64,000 nt of DNA from Strongyloides papillosus (Eukaryota > Nematoda > Chromadorea > Rhabditida > Strongyloididae). The translations under genes were made by a program, and so were the position numbers. Of the stretch, positions 60,083 through 64,000 are shown one piece after another. Under the pieces are notes generated by a model. It saw nothing but the letters and a program-made list of their open reading frames with translations. It was not told the origin of the DNA and made no database searches. Location: positions 372,001 to 436,000 of the forward strand of contig SRSI01000004.1 of the NCBI GenBank assembly GCA_005656395.1. Direction: 5' to 3'. Every line of letters starts with the position of its first letter. The first letter of the stretch is position 1.

Positions 60083-63000
60083 CTATTCATCTCTACTATT
60101 TGGAATTTTTTTTTCGCTTTTACTAACACCTACTCGAATCATTGTCTTCATGCGAAGGAGACTATTCTCAGCTTCGTCTGCTCTTTCTTCAGCATGGTCT
60201 AAAGCAATTTGAAGTTGTCTGTATTTTTGAAGATTAATAGTAGCTAGTTCTTCCTAAAACAACAAAAAATTAATATTATAAATATTTTCTAAAATAACTT
60301 ACAGCCTCTTCAGCTTGTCTCTTTTGAACCTTAATCTTTCCTTGTAATTTTTCAATCAACTCTTGCATCTTTTGAGCAGATTTCTTTTGTTCATCTAAGT
60401 CAAATTGTCTTTCACGAACTTCTCTTTCATGTCTACTAACTAATTTAACTGTTTCCTTGTGTCTTCTTGTTTCAGTTTCAAGTTCTTGTTCTCTCTTCTT
60501 AACCAAGCTTTCAAGTTTTTCAATATTTCTTTGACCAGTACGGTGAGCATTGACTTCGGCTTCTTCGAGTTTAACTTGAAGTTCCTTGATTTGTTGTTCA
60601 AATCCTTTACGAATACGATCAACGTGTTCGTAGTGTTGTTGTTCTTGATGAAGTTCCTCTGAAAGTCTTCCTATGTCAGATAAAATCTTTTTGTAATTTT
60701 CTTCAAGTGTCTTTAATTCAGATAATGATTTGTCCATGTTATCCTAAAAAGAAATTGTATTATTTTTTAAAAATATTAAACTTACTCTAACAAGAACAAT
60801 ATCATTTTCAATGTTTCTCTTCAAAGTACTAACAGAAGAATTTTCATTAGCTAATTCATTGTTAGATGTTCTGATGTTATGAATTTCAGCATCCAATGAA
60901 GATTTTATCTTTTCAATTTGTGCTTTTTGTATAACAAGCTCCTCAACTTCAGCTTGTACAATTCCGTATTTCTTTTCTGAACTAAGATAATTTTCTCTAT
61001 ATTCTTCACGAATCTTTTGTTCTTCATCCAATTGTGATTGAAGTTCTTGAACATGTGAATAACATTTTTTAATATTCTTTTGGGCATCAACATTAGTTTT
61101 GTTAGCATGATCTAAAGCAAGTTCAAGTTCATTAATGTCACCCTCTAGTTTCTTCTTATTTTGAAGTAATACATTCTTTGCTTTCGTTTCAGTTTCAAGT
61201 GATGTTTGCATTGATTCAATGGCGCGTTGGTGTGTTTTAAGAGTGTTTTCGAAATCTTCTTCTTTTTCTTGTATCCTTCTGTCGATTTCCGATCTTATTT
61301 GAGAAACTTCTGTTTGAACACGAATAACCTTAGATTCTTCAGCTTCAAGAGCAGCCTCTGCCTCATCAAGAGCATGTTGAAGTTCTTCCTTTTCGAGTTC
61401 ATACATACGTACCTTCTTGTGGACTTCTTGGCCTGTTCTATTTCCAGATTCAACTTGTTCAGATAAATCGCGAATATTATTAGCTAATACTTTATTTTCA
61501 CGTCTTAACTCATCAATTTGTTCTGATAATTGAGTTGAAGTAGATTGAAGTGCGTAAGTTTCAGCAGTAGCGGAGCGGGATTCATTGTTAGCTTTTTCAA
61601 TATCCATTGAAAGATCATCAACTTGACGTTTCCATTCATCAATGATTTTATCAAAACCACCATGTTTCTTTTCGAGTTGTCCAATTTGACTAGCATATCT
61701 CTCAGCATCAACACGTGCATCTTCAGCTTCGACAATAAGCCTGTTGTTAGCTTTCTCATAACTAAAGCATTTATTGTTTGCTTCATTGATAGATTCTTGA
61801 AGTTCCAATATTTTAGCTTGTCTTCTTCTTTTCTCCTCTTCCATTTCATCAGCAGCAGTAAGACCTTCACTTTCAAATTTAGCTTTCCATTGTTGGATTT
61901 CAGCTTTAGCTTTAGAAAGTTGTTTCAAAATTTCTTCTTTAAGTGTGATTTCTTCTTCAATTTGTTCATGGATAACATCAATTTCATGTTGAAGATTTTT
62001 GGTAGTAGCAGAAAGTTCTTGTTTTTCACGATGTTCTTCATCAACATTTCTTTTAGCTTCATCTAATTGTGATAAAATTTGAGCCTTTTTCTTAGAAACT
62101 GAAGTAAGTTGTGATTCTAATTCTTCAACTTGAGCTTCTAAATCACTATTTTCTCCGGCAACACGACTCTTGAAAGATAACAATTCTTGAATTGTTTTAT
62201 GTTGTTGTTCAGTTCTAGCTTGAAGCTCAGAAACTTGATTTTCAACATTCTTAACAAATCTTTCGTTGTCAAATTTGCCTTTGGTTTCTTCAGCTAAATT
62301 CATTGTTGCTTCATCAACTTGTCTTCTAAGAGATTCTTTATCCTTATCAGTCTTAGCTTTACTTTTTTGTAAATGTTCGAGTTTTTCATTTAATTCACTA
62401 ATATTTTCGTTGTTTCTTTTTCTTAAAGCAGCTAATTGGGTGTCGTTGTTGATGTTAGCTTCCTCAAGTTCTTGTCTCAGTCTCATTAATTCAAGATCCT
62501 TCTTCTTAGAGATTTCTTGTTGAGCTGTGATTTTACCACTTTCCTCATCAAGAGCATCATTAATTTCGTCGAGAAGGAGTTGAACACTTCCTTTAGCTTT
62601 ATCAACTTTAGCTCTTGCTTGACGTTCTGTCTCAAGCTCTTCTTCAAGTTCAGCAATTCTATTAGTTTGATCTTTAATGGTTCTTTGTAATTTGTAAACA
62701 TTTCTCTGTTTCTCTTCTTGAGCAAGGGCAAAACTATTAAGTTCTTCATCAATCTTTATTAATTTATCCTCAAGTTCAGCTTTACGTTTTCCTAATTCTT
62801 CTAAATTTTCTTGAGCAACTCCAAGTTCATTTTCAATTTTCTTCTTGGCTTTTTCAATATCAGAACGGATTCTACGTTCTCTATCAAGATTGTCTTCAAT
62901 CTCTTCAATAGCTTTTTCAAGCTTAAGTCTGAGGCGCATTGCTTGTGCATGCTTCTCTTCTTCTGCTTGTAAATTTTCTCCAAGTTTCCTATTTTCCTCT

Positions 63001-64000
63001 TCATTTCGTTTTTTCTCTTTGTTTAATGCAGCAATAGCTTCATCTTGACGTGTCATTTCATCTTGGAGATTTCTAATTCTTTCTGCTTTCTCTTCTTTTT
63101 CACTCTCAATTTTTTTCAAATTATCATCTAAAGCCTCAATTTGGTTGGTAAATTGTTCTCTGTCTTTATTTCCTTTGCGAACAGCACGTTCCAATTCTTC
63201 TCTTTTATTTTCCTGATCAGATAATCTATCTTTAGCATCAGTGACACTGCGTTCTAATGAAGCTTTTTGGTTAGCAAGATTAACTAATGTCTCTTGAATT
63301 TTACCGCCTGAATCTCTGAGAAGTTCTAAATCAGCAAGATATTTATCTCTTTCTTCTTGAATTGCTTTTAATTCCTTTTCATGCTGAGAACGAATAGCTT
63401 CTGCTTTCTTAGATTCAACTTCAAGTTTCTCTATTTCAACATTTAATTTAGCCATTTCTTCTTCATATTTTCCAGATTTAAGGTGTGGTTTCAATAATCC
63501 GTAAAGTTTGAACCAATCCCAGGTTCTTAAGATAGACCATTGACGAATGTTTTTTTGTATTATGTAATATCCATTCCATTGAGCACGTCTTTGTTTGCAT
63601 TCAACTTGTTGATTGTTGAATCTAATGACAGATTGGAATTTAGTTATGATATCATTGATTCTATCATCACGAAATTCTTCAATTTGGGCAACAATACCAG
63701 CTTTGAAGAAAACTTTTGTATGACCAACACGATACAATTCCTCGGTAAGTTTCTTTTGTTTAAGAAGTTTTCCAAGGATAGCTGCTGCACATGCCTTTGG
63801 ATCATCAGACGAACGAGCCTCAGAGGCAGCGAGAATAGCATATCTTTCAACGAAATCTGGATGCATCATTCTGTTAGGGAAGCCTTTACGGCAAATACGG
63901 ATACCTTCCAAAACACCATTACATGTAAGTTGATTAAGAACAAGTGAGGCATCAATATATCCAGAAAGTTTCTTTTCATTTGGAATAATACAACGAATGA
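60083..64000 (-). CDS. muscle-type myosin II heavy chain (3' part, 5' end outside the window)
   Basis: The visible exons (64000-60786, 60743-60303, 60253-60083; introns 42 and 49 nt) encode about 1274 residues of the C-terminal two thirds. The left part is the end of the motor: [29 protein letters not shown], then the converter [10 protein letters not shown]. An IQ region and the lever-to-rod junction follow ([20 protein letters not shown]), then more than 1000 residues of heptad coiled coil. The protein forms thick filaments and moves actin using ATP. The rod end departs from body-wall myosins. Near [20 protein letters not shown] and in the tailpiece ([18 protein letters not shown]) it looks divergent, so it may be a pharyngeal or minor isoform rather than the UNC-54 type. 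It continues past the right edge, so motor ATP-site motifs are not visible. Confidence 0.93.

Noticed and set aside
1..64000. CRISPR arrays, operons, bacterial-type promoters or prophage
   Set aside because: The genes are spliced and nematode-like throughout, and no regularly spaced direct repeats were seen.

Overview
This window is from a nematode nuclear genome. The best fit is a clade IV parasitic or facultatively parasitic worm of the Strongyloides/Parastrongyloides type. Three things point there. The DNA is extremely AT-rich. Genes have few introns, and most introns are only about 40-60 nt. The gene set is that of a worm: a patched-related (PTR) protein, a KANK/VAB-19 protein with an N-terminal KN motif, a chitin synthase, a muscle-type myosin heavy chain, an F-box protein, small secreted peptides and a microRNA of the miR-72 type. 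The family assignment is an inference from composition and content, not from a database match.

Layout. Positions 1-7481 are an AT-rich gene desert. It holds a pre-miRNA-like hairpin (1413-1502) and a short inverted-repeat element flanked by TA (5000-5959). A four-exon NOP16-like ribosome-biogenesis gene is on the minus strand (7482-8694). A possible orphan first exon lies at 10965-10997. Next on the plus strand are a secreted neuropeptide-like precursor (14168-14496) and a PTR/RND permease (16019-19303). A degenerate M13 (neprilysin-like) ectoprotein follows on the minus strand (20133-22372). After a 3.8-kb gap come a plus-strand patatin/iPLA2 phospholipase (26178-27903), a minus-strand cysteine-rich secreted protein (28022-29701), a plus-strand secreted VWA-like protein (30319-30942), a minus-strand 87-residue membrane protein (31036-31340) and a minus-strand miR-72 hairpin (31749-31855).

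The right half holds the large minus-strand genes: vab-19/KANK (35063-39931), chitin synthase (43136-48902), an F-box gene (57484-58625) and the 3' two thirds of a myosin heavy chain that runs off the right edge (60083-64000). Between them lie a strong miRNA-like hairpin (49656-49722), a tentative 45-residue plus-strand gene (50845-51072), an 82-residue secreted peptide gene (51145-51433), an orphan terminal exon (53312-53365) and a decayed Tc1/mariner-superfamily element (54028-54921).

There is no operon-like or pathway-like cluster. Shared themes are epidermis and muscle attachment (vab-19, myosin), chitin (chitin synthase), secretion, and small regulatory RNAs. The least described material is the set of structured RNA candidates in the AT deserts, the spliced micro-genes, and a PTR intron that is a multiple of three and contains no stop codon. 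All exon boundaries were worked out by eye from splice consensus and frame continuity. No alignment, RNA or folding calculation was run.
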